Assembly (NCBI GenBank): GCA_021234155.1
Contig: JAJEKV010000807.1
Location: 23,514-87,513, forward strand
Direction: 5' to 3'
Length of the DNA: 64,000 nt
Source of the DNA: Isoetes taiwanensis
Lineage: Eukaryota > Streptophyta > Lycopodiopsida > Isoetales > Isoetaceae
The notes beneath the pieces are model-generated. The model had not been told where the DNA came from and did not search any database. It saw only the letters and a list, made by a program, of their open reading frames with translations. Below are positions 46,312 through 57,622 of this stretch, piece after piece. The position numbers and the translations under genes were made by a program. Numbering within the stretch: position 1 is the first letter of the stretch; each line of letters starts with the position of its first letter.

Positions 46312-47037
46312 CTATGCCACTAGCAAGGGCCGGATCCTTCTTGCCCTCCTCTCCTCGCGTTCGTATTCGCTCTCCCTTCTCTCGTCGGCTTCACGTCCCA
46401 TCCTCCTCTCTGGATCTTGGCGTTCACCTCTTCTAGTGTCCCTTTCCACTTCTCGACTTTCAAAGTCCCTAGTACTGGCTCCTCTCCATTCCCTCCTGCC
46501 ATCTCTCTCCCCAGCACTAGCTCCTCTCCATCCTCTCTGGTCATTTCTCTCTCTGCACCTAGTGTCGACAATCATGTCATAACCCAAATGCTCCCCACGT
46601 TCCCTATCTTCCCTTCTTGAGAGCTGATCAATCTCATAGTGCTCCTCATTTCTTTGCCTGACTCTATCTTCTCTTCGTGGCAAAACATCAAGATTGTCTT
46701 CTTGCCTCCCATGTTCATATCTTCTCCTCGTCTCCATTGCATCTCCAAAATGTCTCTCGCCTCGTTGGCTCTCCCTGGATGCGATTGAACCAAACTCTCG
46801 AGATCGAGTACCCTCCTCAGTTTGTTCACGTCTGCGGGATTCCCTCGACAGGGGACGAGACCTTTCCAGACACACCAACGACGAGTCAGACTCTAATGCC
46901 TCGCGGCCTCTCAATACCAACACATCGGAAGAAGAAACTGGAACCAAGAGGGTGGCGAACATGGCTGCAAGCAATGCGAGAAACAATGCCATCTGGCTCA
47001 TCTTGTCGCTACCAAGCACGTCATGGCAATAGGCCAT
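46312..47037 (-). CDS. Predicted secreted Arg/Glu-rich protein, array copy U3 (intact)
   Basis: Function unknown; I recognise no family. The 241-codon frame begins MAYCHDVLGSDKMSQMALF. Residues 17-34 form a hydrophobic stretch (ALFLALLAAMFATLLVPV) followed by SSSD, a good signal peptide if translation starts at Met13 or Met16; from Met1 the leader is unusually long. The mature part is extremely charged (Arg, Glu, Asp), with RREDR at about 121-125 and 141-145 and few cysteines (C56, C161). It could be a secreted or vacuolar protein, or the first exon of a longer gene, since another frame stays open past its stop. The same region also has a plus-strand 133-codon frame, but that has no leader or domain. 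An identical design recurs in U6. Confidence 0.5.
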   Translation of the reverse strand: MAYCHDVLGSDKMSQMALFLALLAAMFATLLVPVSSSDVLVLRGREALESDSSLVCLERSRPLSRESRRREQTEEGTRSREFGSIASRESQRGERHFGDAMETRRRYEHGRQEDNLDVLPRREDRVRQRNEEHYEIDQLSRREDRERGEHLGYDMIVDTRCRERNDQRGWRGASAGERDGRREWRGASTRDFESREVERDTRRGERQDPERRMGREADERRESEYEREERRARRIRPLLVA

Positions 47038-47133
47038 TATATGGACACCAATTGCGGTTTAGATTAGCATGCAAATGATGATGCTCACACAGGTATACCA
47101 CGCAAGTGTGCACCATGCACTCGAGCATCCACA

Positions 47134-47142
47134 CATGCATGC
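47134..47142 (-). promoter_or_regulatory. RY-type CATGCATGC motif upstream of the U3 gene
   Basis: CATGCATGC lies 97 bp upstream of the first ATG of the U3 copy (reading the minus strand), within a cluster of GCATG words. RY elements (CATGCA) are known from seed-specific promoters bound by B3 factors. Here it is only a motif match; no clear TATA box is placed. Confidence 0.3.
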
Positions 47143-47703
47143 ATTCACTTGCATGGCGCCGGAATGGAGGGGGGACACGACTTGTCTTTGTCCGTTATGC
47201 ATGTGGAATTAGAGGATGAACCATAAGAGATCACTAAGAGCAAGCCGACCTAATGCAAGCCAACCGATCTTGAACCGCACGAGCTAATTCCCAAGGAAAT
47301 TTACCCAATTGCCTCTCCGTATTGGGAAAATTACGCGAATGCATTCGAGGCGAGGTGTTTTGCCATAATGGAAATAACATTTTTCTGGCTCATAAAATGA
47401 GAAAATTTCACCGTTTTGCAGATAGAGGAGACTAAGACCTTTTCAACGGCAATAAGGTCATATCAAACGGAGTTCGGATCTTCGACTTATAGTGTTTTTA
47501 TCGTTTGTTTCGTGGATAACAAAATTAAAACAACACATCTTTGTGCATTGCAACTCCTTGTTGGTTCTAGCAAAAAGTAGGGGCATTATCTACCTCAAAC
47601 AAAACGTCATGCCAATGTACAAAAATAAGGACCCTCCTTTAAGTTATCGGACCACGAGAACTTCAACTGTCCACAAGCGCCGGACGTCTTAATGTGGTAC
47701 ATC

Positions 47704-48157
47704 TGTTGGGATAGCAATCCTATATAATGGGTCATGCCTTAACCATATGGGTTGCTTAAAGGCCGAAAAACATTGTCTTCATGGGTTAAGTGTTTTAAGT
47801 CAATGGTTCAACAGATAGACATAAGAAAATAAGGATCGGGCCAGGTGCAATGATCAAATTAGAAAGATCGATTATAGGAGGTACGATTCTGGGATTAACC
47901 GAGTTGAGCAAAAAGAGAAGGTTGGGCAGATGATCTGATGCAGACGGCAGACCGATTGATGCCGGAATTGGCTTGAACGATCAAATCGAAGTTGGGTATA
48001 TGGTCCTTCGAAAATATACTGTTCATAACATGTAAAGTGACTTCTTATGTTAAACCGACCATTGGAGAAGGAAAAATAACTTTGCTTAAACGTGGTTGAC
48101 ATTTCGTAATAGATATTTGTGAACTTGTTAAGGCTATTGATTAAGAATTCTCTAACA
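47704..48157 (+). repeat. 5' LTR
   Basis: 454 bp, starting TGTTGGGATAGC and ending TTCTCTAACA. TATATAATGG at 47721 is a possible TATA element. Confidence 0.95.
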
Positions 48158-48158
48158 G

Positions 48159-48170
48159 TGGTATCAGAGC
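48159..48170 (+). other. Primer-binding site
   Basis: TGGTATCAGAGC, one base after the 5' LTR, is complementary to the 3' end of plant initiator Met-tRNA. It primes minus-strand synthesis. Confidence 0.92.
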
Positions 48171-48177
48171 TGGCATA

Positions 48178-51100
48178 ATGTCAACCCGATTTGGAGCAAC
48201 TCTTCTGAACTCCATAGATGTATTTAAAGGAAAAGAAGGTTTTCAGACATGGAAAGAACAGATGAAGGAAGTGTTGGTGTTTGAAAAACTGTGGAATCTT
48301 ATTGAACCAATGGAGCAGTCTGCAGAAAGTAGTACAGCAGCTCAATCTGGATCAAAGACAACAGGGGATGAAGTATCTAGTAGCTCTACTGGGAAAACTG
48401 TTAAAACTGAAGATGCCGAGCTTCGAGTTACACAAGCTAGAGCTATCATTATGTGCAAGGTAGCACCTAGCATTATAATCAAAATCAGAGGACTCAGTCC
48501 TAAAGAAATGTGGAAATATCTTCTAAAGAACTTCCAGGAAAAGAATTCGTCTCAGATTGATGTTCTTGAGAAAGAATTGAGGATGCTTAAGTATGATGGA
48601 AAGATGGATGTGACAGAGTTATTTGCAAAGTTTGACTTAATTTGTGCGGATCTAGATGCAGCAGGGGAAGGCTTATCTGAAAATGCAAAAATATTGCAAA
48701 TATCCAGGATATTCTCTAATATGGAAACCCTTTCCACGTTGATCAGGACAGTTGCAAAGAACAGAGATGAGGCTGAAAGACTAGCCAGGACTGAAATTGA
48801 GCAGAAGAAGCTTAGGGAGGAGGAAGAAGAAGACACAGCTGAAGTGCTAATAGCTAAAAAAGGTAAGAATAAAGGCGAATACAAAGGTAAGACGGCAAAA
48901 TTTGCAAGTAAAGCTGCTGGACCGTGCTACCTTTGTGGTGAAATTGGACACATTAAGATTAATTGTCCTAATGGTGCGAAAGTTGTGAACTGCTACACTT
49001 GTGGTGGCATAGGCCATTATGCCAGTGAATGTCCGTCTCCCAAAGGTACGAATAAAGGGAGAGGAAGAGGAGGACGTGGCAGAGGAAGGGGCAACTTGCC
49101 CAGAGGAAGAGGTGGTAGAAGAGGTGCTGCTGCGTTTAAAATTACATCTGAAGAAAGTGATAGTGAAGAAGAAGAGAAAGAAGAAGATGAGGAGAGAGAG
49201 GTAAAACCTGCATCTGTGCTTTCTCATTGTGATGGGACTAATAAGTCTAATCATTCCTTTATACTAGATAGTGGAGCAGAAAAAACGATAGTCAGCGATG
49301 CAAGATTGCTGACTGAAAAGGCTGACGTATGTACAAAAAGAGTGAAACTCGGTGATGGAAGATTGCATGATGCAGATGCTGAAGGAATGTTGCAGCTATT
49401 CAATTTAGACGGAAAGCCTGTAAAGTTGAATCATGTACTGTGTGTGCCAGGAATGATTAAAAACTTGGTTTCCATAAGCCAATTGGTTGATCTTGGCTTT
49501 GTCTGTACGTTTGATAAGAATGTTTGTAAAGTGTTGAAAAATAATAAAGTTGAGTTTTTAGCAATTCGAGTGGGAAACTTGTTTGAGTTTTCGAATGACT
49601 ATTGTGTTAATAGTGTTGATGTAGATGAAGGATCAGCAGAGTTGTGGCATGAGCGGTTAGCTCATACTCATCTGAAAAATATAAATGTAATGATAAAGAA
49701 GAATATGCTCAAGGGCAACCTAAGTGAAGGTTGTAGGAGAAAGCTTTGTTATGGGTGTATGCTGGGTAAGCACTCAAGGCTGCCATTTGCAAAGAAAGGA
49801 AGAAGGGCCAAAGATATTTTGGAGATTGTACATTCAGACCTATGCGGACCTATCAACGTACAAGGAAGAACTGGGAAAAGGTATTTTCTCACCTTTGTTG
49901 ATGACTATAGCAGGAGGTGTAAGGTTTATTTGCTAAGAAAGAAAAATGATTGTTTCGATGCATTTAAAGAATTTTTAGCAGAAAGTGAAAGAGAGACGGG
50001 AAAGAAACTGAAATGCCTGAGAAGTGACAGGGGAGGAGAATACATCTCAGGCAGATTTAGAGCTTTTTGCAGATTGCATGGCATTGCAAGACAGTTGACA
50101 TGTCCATATAGTCCACAGCAGAATGGAGTTTCAGAGAGAAAGAATCGTACAATTTTAAACGCTACAAGAGCAATGCTTAAACATTCAGGTCTACCTAATT
50201 TTCTGTGGGAAGAGGTAGTATTAACAGCAGTGTATATCCAAAATAGATTGCCAAGTGCCAGTGTATCTGGAAAGCTTCCCGAAGAGATCTGGAATCCGGA
50301 TAGCAGAATTGATTTTTCTAGATTTAAGGCTTATGGATGCTTGGGCTATATACACGTACCTGAAGAAGTTCGAAAGAAATTAGATGATAGATCACAAGTT
50401 GCTTTCTTAGTAGGTTATGATCCGGAAAGCAAAGCATATAGAATGTTTGAGCCAAACACAAAACGGATCATCATAAGCAGAGATGTGTTATTTGAAGAAT
50501 GCACACTTTATAGAAAGTTTAAAGAAGACCAAAGAAAGGTAACTTATGATGACAAAAACAATCTGAAATCCAATGATAAGGCTGCTGTTTTTGACTATGA
50601 TAGTGACAGCAGTGAAAGGGAAGACAATCATAATGGAAGAAGTCTGCAAGAAGATGTTATGACAGAAAAAAATCAGCAATCACAAAATGATAAAGAGGTG
50701 ATTGAACGTATTGAGAATCCAGTAGTGGAGAAAAGGAAAAGAAAGGGTGAAGCACAAAGATTAATCGAGGACGCAAAACAATATGATGGAAACTATGGCA
50801 GGCTGGTCACTGGAAAGAGCAAAAGGCTGCAAAGAGAAGAGGAAATATTAAATATTTTGGCAGTATTAGGTGATGTACCTCAAACATTTGAGGAGGCTAT
50901 GAACTCTGATAGTAAAACAGAATGGAAACAAGCTATGTTAGCTGAAATGAGATCGTTTGATGAGAATAAAACATATGAGCTTGTACCTAGACCAGAAAAG
51001 AAAAACATAGTAGGATGCAAATGGATATACAGAATCAAAACAGCTCCAGATGGTAAATCCAGAAGATTCAAAGCGAGGCTGGTTGCTCAAGGTTTTTCTC

Positions 51101-52449
51101 AAAGAAAAGGATTTGATTTTGATGAGACATTTGCTCCTATAGTTAAACTGACAAGTATTAGGCTTTTGTTAGCTCTTGCAAATGCAAAGGATCTGAATTT
51201 ACATCACATGGATGTATCCACAGCTTTTTTGAATGCTAATCTAGAGGAGGAGATCTTCATGGATCAAGCTCCGGGTTTTGAAAAAGGTGAAAATTATGTT
51301 TGGAAGTTAAATCGAGCTGTCTATGGTCTGAGACAAGCGCCTAGACAATGGTATAAGTGCATGAATGATTATTTGGAAGCACAAGGTTTTAGCAAGCTTG
51401 AAGCAGATGGCAATCTATATATGTACAAGGATGGAGAAGATTATTGTATAATCGCACTTTACGTTGATGATTGCATCATGGCAGCCACCAATATGCAATG
51501 TATGGAGCATTGCAAACATGTATTGCAGAAGAAATTCAAAATGACTGATCTTAATGAGTTAAGGAGTTTTCTAGGGATGGAAGTTAAAAGAGACAAAGAA
51601 AAAGGCTTACTTTGGTTGTCACAAACTAAAAGTATTCATAGCCTGCTAAAGAAATTTAACATGGCTGATTGCAAGCCTGCAAAGACTCCGATCGTGCCTG
51701 GGCAAAAGATTTGTAAGGACATGTGTCCTAAATCAGAAAAGGAGAGAAAGGAAATGGAAAGGATTCCATATAGAAAACTAATTGGTTGTTTGATTTATTT
51801 AGCAAATGGCTCAAGGCCAGATATAACCTATACAGTAAATATGCTGAGCAGATTCTGCAACAACTATGGAAGAGGGCATTGGACAGCTGCCAAACGAGTA
51901 TTAAAATATCTAAAGGGGACAGTAGATCATGGATTAGTATACAATTCTAAGAATTTAAGCTTAAATGCATTTGCTGACTCAGACTGGGGAGGAGATCTTG
52001 ATACACGGCAATCTACTTCAGGATATGCTATGATGTTAGGTGGAGCGGTTATTGCATGGAAAAGCAAGAAGCAAACTGCCATAGCATTATCCACTGCTGA
52101 AGCAGAATATGCAGCTGCAGCCTTGGCAACAAAGGAAATAATCTGGTTGAGAAGTCTGTTAAATGAATTAGAAGTTAAGCAAAGAGGTCCCACAGTGCTG
52201 TATTGTGATAATATGAGTTGCATTGCGCTCACAAAGAATCCGGTATTGCATGAAAGAACAAAACATGTGGAGTTGCAGATGCATTTTATCAGAAATATTG
52301 TGGAAAGGAAAGTTGTATCAGTTGAATACATTCACACAGATTTTCAGTTAGCTGACATCTTTACAAAACCTTTAAGAGAACACAGGTTTAATGAGCTGAA
52401 GCTAAAGTTAGGTGTTACTGATCTTGCACTTGAAAAAGACACAGGTTAA
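48178..52449 (+). CDS. Copia Gag-Pol polyprotein, intact (1423 aa)
   Basis: Single open frame starting 8 bases after the primer-binding site. Order of domains: Gag (roughly residues 1-245), two CCHC zinc knuckles (C250-C263 CYLCGEIGHIKINC and C272-C285 CYTCGGIGHYASEC), a Gly/Arg-rich linker, aspartic protease with DSGA at 364-367, the pre-integrase zinc finger from H491 (WHERLAHTH and CYGC), integrase with D554, D617, E653 (a D,D35E spacing), reverse transcriptase with YVDD at 1095-1098, and RNase H with ADSDW around 1266-1270 and TAEAEY. All catalytic residues I checked are present. The integrase-before-RT order is diagnostic of copia. Expression of Gag relative to Pol is not explained by a visible frameshift. 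Confidence 0.97.
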   Translation: MSTRFGATLLNSIDVFKGKEGFQTWKEQMKEVLVFEKLWNLIEPMEQSAESSTAAQSGSKTTGDEVSSSSTGKTVKTEDAELRVTQARAIIMCKVAPSIIIKIRGLSPKEMWKYLLKNFQEKNSSQIDVLEKELRMLKYDGKMDVTELFAKFDLICADLDAAGEGLSENAKILQISRIFSNMETLSTLIRTVAKNRDEAERLARTEIEQKKLREEEEEDTAEVLIAKKGKNKGEYKGKTAKFASKAAGPCYLCGEIGHIKINCPNGAKVVNCYTCGGIGHYASECPSPKGTNKGRGRGGRGRGRGNLPRGRGGRRGAAAFKITSEESDSEEEEKEEDEEREVKPASVLSHCDGTNKSNHSFILDSGAEKTIVSDARLLTEKADVCTKRVKLGDGRLHDADAEGMLQLFNLDGKPVKLNHVLCVPGMIKNLVSISQLVDLGFVCTFDKNVCKVLKNNKVEFLAIRVGNLFEFSNDYCVNSVDVDEGSAELWHERLAHTHLKNINVMIKKNMLKGNLSEGCRRKLCYGCMLGKHSRLPFAKKGRRAKDILEIVHSDLCGPINVQGRTGKRYFLTFVDDYSRRCKVYLLRKKNDCFDAFKEFLAESERETGKKLKCLRSDRGGEYISGRFRAFCRLHGIARQLTCPYSPQQNGVSERKNRTILNATRAMLKHSGLPNFLWEEVVLTAVYIQNRLPSASVSGKLPEEIWNPDSRIDFSRFKAYGCLGYIHVPEEVRKKLDDRSQVAFLVGYDPESKAYRMFEPNTKRIIISRDVLFEECTLYRKFKEDQRKVTYDDKNNLKSNDKAAVFDYDSDSSEREDNHNGRSLQEDVMTEKNQQSQNDKEVIERIENPVVEKRKRKGEAQRLIEDAKQYDGNYGRLVTGKSKRLQREEEILNILAVLGDVPQTFEEAMNSDSKTEWKQAMLAEMRSFDENKTYELVPRPEKKNIVGCKWIYRIKTAPDGKSRRFKARLVAQGFSQRKGFDFDETFAPIVKLTSIRLLLALANAKDLNLHHMDVSTAFLNANLEEEIFMDQAPGFEKGENYVWKLNRAVYGLRQAPRQWYKCMNDYLEAQGFSKLEADGNLYMYKDGEDYCIIALYVDDCIMAATNMQCMEHCKHVLQKKFKMTDLNELRSFLGMEVKRDKEKGLLWLSQTKSIHSLLKKFNMADCKPAKTPIVPGQKICKDMCPKSEKERKEMERIPYRKLIGCLIYLANGSRPDITYTVNMLSRFCNNYGRGHWTAAKRVLKYLKGTVDHGLVYNSKNLSLNAFADSDWGGDLDTRQSTSGYAMMLGGAVIAWKSKKQTAIALSTAEAEYAAAALATKEIIWLRSLLNELEVKQRGPTVLYCDNMSCIALTKNPVLHERTKHVELQMHFIRNIVERKVVSVEYIHTDFQLADIFTKPLREHRFNELKLKLGVTDLALEKDTG

Positions 52450-52571
52450 TGGTTAATGGGAGAGCTTCTACAGGTTGATAAGTTTTTCTTAGAAGATTAT
52501 CTTAGAGTGAGCAGAGCTAAATCAGAAATGAGAAAACTGAGCAGAACTAAATCGGAGTTGGCTAAGGCATG

Positions 52572-52580
52572 ATGGGAGAG
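52572..52580 (+). other. Polypurine tract
   Basis: ATGGGAGAG directly before the 3' LTR primes plus-strand synthesis. A second AATGGGAGAG lies just past the stop codon at about 52455. Confidence 0.75.
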
Positions 52581-53034
52581 TGTTGGGATAGCAATCCTAT
52601 ATAATGGGTCATGCCTTAACCATATGGGTTGCTTAAAGGCCGAAAAACATTGTCTTCATGGGTTAAGTGTTTTAAGTCAATGGTTCAACAGATAGACATA
52701 AGAAAATAAGGATCGGGCCAGGTGCAATGATCAAATTAGAAAGATCGATTATAGGAGGTACGATTCTGGGATTAACCGAGTTGAGCAAAAAGAGAAGGTT
52801 GGGCAGATGATCTGATGCAGACGGCAGACCGATTGATGCCGGAATTGGCTTGAACGATCAAATCGAAGTTGGGTATATGGTCCTTCGAAAATATACTGTT
52901 CATAACATGTAAAGTGACTTCTTATGTTAAACCGACCATTGGAGAAGGAAAAATAACTTTGCTTAAACGTGGTTGACATTTCGTAATAGATATTTGTGAA
53001 CTTGTTAAGGCTATTGATTAAGAATTCTCTAACA
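52581..53034 (+). repeat. 3' LTR
   Basis: 454 bp, same length and, by eye, the same sequence as the 5' LTR. Confidence 0.95.
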
Positions 53035-53387
53035 ACATCCAATGATGAAAGATTCCTACTTGTATAAAATGCATGTGCACATTGTAAAGGCAAGATTTCT
53101 AGATCACGAATTTCATCAATTAGTAATGTTCGTCCAGAGATGACTTTTAGACCAAATTACTGGCCCATAATTCAATAGAACTTGTCCTTATCTACCTTTT
53201 GCAGTCGTGGTAAAATTGGGTTTAAATACAGATAACGTTAAAATTACCATGGAACCGATGCCCAAGAAGCTACTAAACAAAGGACAAATGCGAACCCCAC
53301 TGCATGAGAAAATAAAGAAGTCGTTTTATGTGATCATGATCCGTTGTTCTATTACATTTGGCTCTATGCCATGGAACAATGCAATTT

Positions 53388-54111
53388 CTATGCCACTAGC
53401 AAGGGCCGGATCCTTCTTGCCCTCCTCTCCTCGCGTTCGTATTCGCTCTCCCTTCTCTCGTCGGCTTCACGTCCCATCCTCCTCTCTGGATCTTGGCGTT
53501 CACCTCTTCTAGTGTCCCTTTCCACTTCTCGACTTTCAAAGTCCCTAGTACTGGCTCCTCTCCATTCCCTCCTGCCATCTCTCTCCCCAACTAGCTCCTC
53601 TCCATCCTCTCTGGTCATTTCTCTCTCTGCGCCTAGTGTCGACAATCATGTCATAACCCAAATGCTCCCCACGTTCCCTATCTTCCCTTCTTGAGAGCTG
53701 ATCAATCTCATAGTGCTCCTCATTTCTTTGCCTGACTCTATCTTCTCTTCATGGCAAAACATCAAGATTGTCTTCTTGCCTCCCATGTTCATATCTTCTC
53801 CTCGTCTCCATTGCATCTCCAAAATGTCTCTCGCCTCGTTGGCTCTCCCTGGATGCGATTGAACCAAACTCTCGAGATCGAGTACCCTCCTCAGTTTGTT
53901 CACGTCTGCGGGATTCCCTCGACAGGGGACGAGACCTTTCCAGACACACCAACGATGAGTCAGACTCTAATGCCTCGCGGCCTCTCAATACCAACACATC
54001 GGAAGAAGAAACTGGAACCAAGAGGGTGGCGAACATGGCTGCAAGCAATGCGAGAAACAATGCCATCTGGCTCATCTTGTCGCTACCAAGCACGTCATGG
54101 CAATAGGCCAT
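53388..54111 (-). pseudogene. Array gene copy U4, nonsense mutation at codon 121
   Basis: The frame starts at 54111 and matches U3 until codon 120, where CGA (Arg) has become TGA. This is the change expected from deamination of a methylated CpG. Beyond the stop the charged frame resumes. A small deletion near 53588 shortens the distal part. The copia insertion sits to the left, between this gene and the preceding unit, not inside it. Confidence 0.65.
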
Positions 54112-55164
54112 TATATGGACACCAATTGCGGTTTAGATTAGCATGCAAATGATGATGCTCACATAGGTATACCATGCAAGTGTGCACCATGCACTCGAGC
54201 ATCCACACATGCATGCATTCACTTGCATGGCGCCGGAATGGGGGGGGGCACGACTTGTCTTTGTGCGTTATGCATGTGGAATTAGAGGATGAACCATAAG
54301 AGATCACTAAGAGCAAGCCGACCTAATGCAAGCCAACCCTTCCTCGCGTAGCCAGGTTTTAGAAACACAGTGATCTTGAACCGCACGAGCTAATTCCCAA
54401 GGAAATTTACCCAATTGCCTCTCCGTATTGGGAAAATTACGCGAATGCATTTGAGGCGAGGTGTTTTGCCATAATGGAAATAACTTTTTTCTGGCTCATA
54501 AAATGAGAAAATTTCGCCGTTTTGCAGATAGAGGAGACTAAGACCTTTTCAACGGCAGTAAGGTCATATCAAACGGAGTTCGGATCTTCGACTTATAGTG
54601 TTTTTATCGTTTGTTTCTTGGATAACAAAATTAAAACAACACATCTTTGTGCATTGCAACTCCTTGTTGGTTCTAGCAAAAAGTAGGGGCATTGTCTACC
54701 TCAAACAAAACGTCATGCCAATGTACATAAGTTATCGGACCACGAGAACTTCAACTGTCCACAAGCGCCGGACGTCTTAATGGGGTACATCCAATGATGA
54801 AAGATTCCTACTTGTATAAAATGCATGTGCACATTGTAAAGGCAGGATTTCTGGATCACGAGTTTCATCAATTAGTAATGTTCGTCCAGAGACGACTTTT
54901 AGACCAAATTACTGGTCCATAATTCAATAGAACTTGTCCTTGTCTACTTTTTGCAGTCGTGGTAAAATTGGGTTTAAATACAGATAACGTTAAAGTTACC
55001 ATGGAACCGATGCCCAAGAAGCTACTAAACAAAGGACAAATGCTAAACCCCATTTTATGTGATTTTAAAATTACCATGGCATGAGAAAATAAAGAAGTCA
55101 TTTTATGTGATCATGATCCGTTGTTCTATTACATTTGGCTCTATGCCATGGAACAATGCAATTT

Positions 55165-55885
55165 CTATGCCACTAGCAAGGGGCGGATCCTTCTTGCCCC
55201 TCCTCTCCTCGCGTTCAGATTCGCTCTCCTTTTTTCTCGCTTCGGCCACGCCCCATCCTCCTCTTGGATCTTGGCGTTCACCTCTTCTAGTGTCCCTTTC
55301 CACTTTCGACTTTCAAAGTCCCTAGTAATGGCTCCTCTCCATTCCCTCCTCGCCATCTCTCTCCAAAGCACTAGCTCCTCTCCATCCTCTCTGGTCATTT
55401 CTCTCTCTGCGCCTAGTGTCGACAATCATGTCATAACCCAAATGCTCCCCACGTTCCCTATCTTCCCTTCTTGAGAGCTTATCAATCTCATAGTGCTCCT
55501 CATTTCTTTGCCTGACTCTATCTTCTCTTCGTGGCAAAACATCAAGATTGTCTTCTTGCCTCCCATGTTCATATCTTCTCCTCGTCTCCATTGCATCTCC
55601 AAAATGTCTCGCCTCGTTGGCCCCGGATGCGATTGAACCAAACTCTCGAGATCGAGTACCCTCCTCAGTTTGTTCACGTCTGCGGGATTCCCTCGACAGG
55701 GGACGAGACCTTTCCAGACACACCAACGACGAGTCAGACTCTAATGCCTCGCGGCCCATCAATACCAACACATCGGAAGAAGAAACTGGAACCAAGAGGG
55801 TGGCGAACATGGCTGCAAGCAATGCGAGAAACAATGCCATCTGGCTCATCTTGTCGCTACCAAGCACGTCATGGCAATAGGCCAT
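55165..55885 (-). pseudogene. Array gene copy U5, indel-bearing
   Basis: The frame from 55885 is open for 187 codons to 55322. A 6-base loss near 55620 (ASGANEARH instead of ASRESQRGERH) keeps the frame; later indels shift the C-terminal part. The tail is readable in another frame (55425-55165). The signal-peptide segment is unchanged. Confidence 0.55.
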
Positions 55886-56896
55886 TATATGGACACCAAT
55901 TGCGGTTTAGATTAGCATGCAAATGATGATGCTCACATAGGTATACCATGCAAGTGTGCACCATGCACTCGAGCATCCACACATGCATGCATTCACTTGC
56001 ATGGCGCCGGAATGGGGGGGCACGACTTGTCTTTGTGCGTTATGCATGTGGAATTAGAGGATGAACCATAAGAGATCACTAAGAGCAGGCCGACCTAATG
56101 CAAGCCAACCCTTCCTCGCGTAGCCAAGGTTTAGAAACACAGTGATCTTGAACCGCACGAGCTAATTCCCAAGGAAATTTACCCAAGTGCCTCTCCGTAT
56201 TGGGAAAATTACGCGAATGCATCCGAGGCGAGGTGTTTTGCCATAATGGAAATAACTTTTTTCTGGCTCGCCCGTTTTGTAGATAGAGGAGACTAAGACC
56301 TTTTCAACGGCAGTAAGATCATATCAAACGGAGTTCGGATCTTCGACTTATAGTGTTTTTATCGTTTGTTTCGTGGATAACAAAATTAAAACAACACATC
56401 TTTGTGCATTGCAACTCCTTGTTGGTTCTAGCAAAAAGTAGGGGCATTGTCTACCTCAAACAAAACGTCATAAGGACCCTCCTTTAAGTTATCGGACCAC
56501 GAGAACTTCAACTGTCCACAAGCGCCGGACGTCTTAATGTGGTACATCCAATGATGAAAGATTCCTACTTGTATAAAATGCATGTGCACATTGTAAAGGC
56601 AAGATTTCTGGATCACGAGTTTCATCAATTAGTAATGTTCGTCCAGAGATGACTTTTAGACCAAATTACTGGCCCATAATTCAATAGAACTTGTCCTTGT
56701 CTACCTTTTGCAGTCGTGGTAAAATTGGGTTTAAATAAAGATAACGTTAAAATTACCATGGAACCGATGCCCAAGAAGCTACTAAACAAAGGACAAATGC
56801 GAACCCCACTGCATGAGAAAATAAAGAAGTCGTTTTATGTGATCATGATCCGTTGTTCTATTACATTTGGCTCTATGCCATGGAACAATGCAATTT

Positions 56897-57622
56897 CTAT
56901 GCCACTAGCAAGGGCCGGATCCTTCTTGCCCTCCTCTCCTCGCGTTCGTATTCGCTCTCCCTTCTCTCGTCGGCTTCACGTCCCATCCTCCTCTCTGGAT
57001 CTTGGCGTTCACCTATTCTAGTGTCCCTTTCCACTTCTCGACTTTCAAAGTCCCTAGTACTGGCTCCTCTCCATTCCCTCCTTCCATCTCTCTCCCCAGC
57101 ACTAGCTCCTCTCCATCCTCTCTGGTCATTTCTCTCTCTGCGCCTAGTGTCGACAATCATGTCATAACCCAAATGCTCCCCACATTCCCTATCTTCCCTT
57201 CCTGAGAGCTGATCAATCTCATAGTGCTCCTCATTTCTTTGCCTGACTCTATCTTCTCTTCGTGTCAAAACATCAAGATTGTCTTCTTGCCTCCCATGTT
57301 TATATCTTCTCCTCGTCTCCATTGCATCTCCAAAATGTCTCTCGCCTCGTTGGCTGTCCCTGGATGCGATTGAACCAAACTCTCGAGATCGAGTACCCTC
57401 CTCAGTTTGTTCACGTCTGCGGGATTCCCTCGACAGGGGACGAGACCTTTCCAGACACACCAACGACGAGTCAGACTCTAATGCCTCGCGGCCTCTCAAT
57501 ACCAACACATCGGAAGAAGAAACTGGAACCAAGAGGGTGGCGAACATGGCTGCAAGCAATGCGAGAAACAATGCCATCTGGCAGATCTTGTCGCTACCAA
57601 GCACGTCATGGCAATAGGCCAT
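56897..57622 (-). CDS. Predicted secreted Arg/Glu-rich protein, array copy U6 (open)
   Basis: 241 codons, the same length as the U3 copy, with substitutions and no indel. Met13 and Ser14 are changed to Ile and Cys (SDKICQMALF), so translation would have to start at Met1 or Met16. The charged body and both RREDR-type segments are kept (the second reads GREDRECGE). U3 and U6 are the only fully open copies, although they lie 10 kb apart with broken copies between them. A CATGCATGC motif lies upstream at 57719-57727. Function is unknown. Confidence 0.45.
   Translation of the reverse strand: MAYCHDVLGSDKICQMALFLALLAAMFATLLVPVSSSDVLVLRGREALESDSSLVCLERSRPLSRESRRREQTEEGTRSREFGSIASRDSQRGERHFGDAMETRRRYKHGRQEDNLDVLTRREDRVRQRNEEHYEIDQLSGREDRECGEHLGYDMIVDTRRRERNDQRGWRGASAGERDGRREWRGASTRDFESREVERDTRIGERQDPERRMGREADERRESEYEREERRARRIRPLLVA

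Larger units (their letters stand above)
47704..53034 (+). mobile_element. Complete Ty1/copia LTR retrotransposon in unit U4
   Basis: The 5331-bp element is flanked by the 5-bp duplication ACATC (47699-47703 and 53035-53039). The two 454-bp LTRs start TGTTGGG and end TAACA, and I see no difference between them. A primer-binding site, one full polyprotein frame and a polypurine tract are in place. The undisturbed form of the site is seen in the other units (GGTACATCCAATGATG). Matching LTRs and an open frame indicate a recent insertion, later than the array's expansion. Confidence 0.97.

Noticed and set aside
46677-47078. 133-codon plus-strand frame repeated in each array unit (MAKHQDCLLASHVHIFSSSP)
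   Set aside because: It lies opposite the leader and first half of the minus-strand gene, which is open in the same copies. It has no signal peptide or domain; its persistence reflects the high similarity of the units. It remains a weaker alternative.
47492-47692. 66-codon plus-strand frame repeated in units (MFLSFVSWITKLKQHIF)
   Set aside because: Short, no domain, different lengths among units; probably chance.
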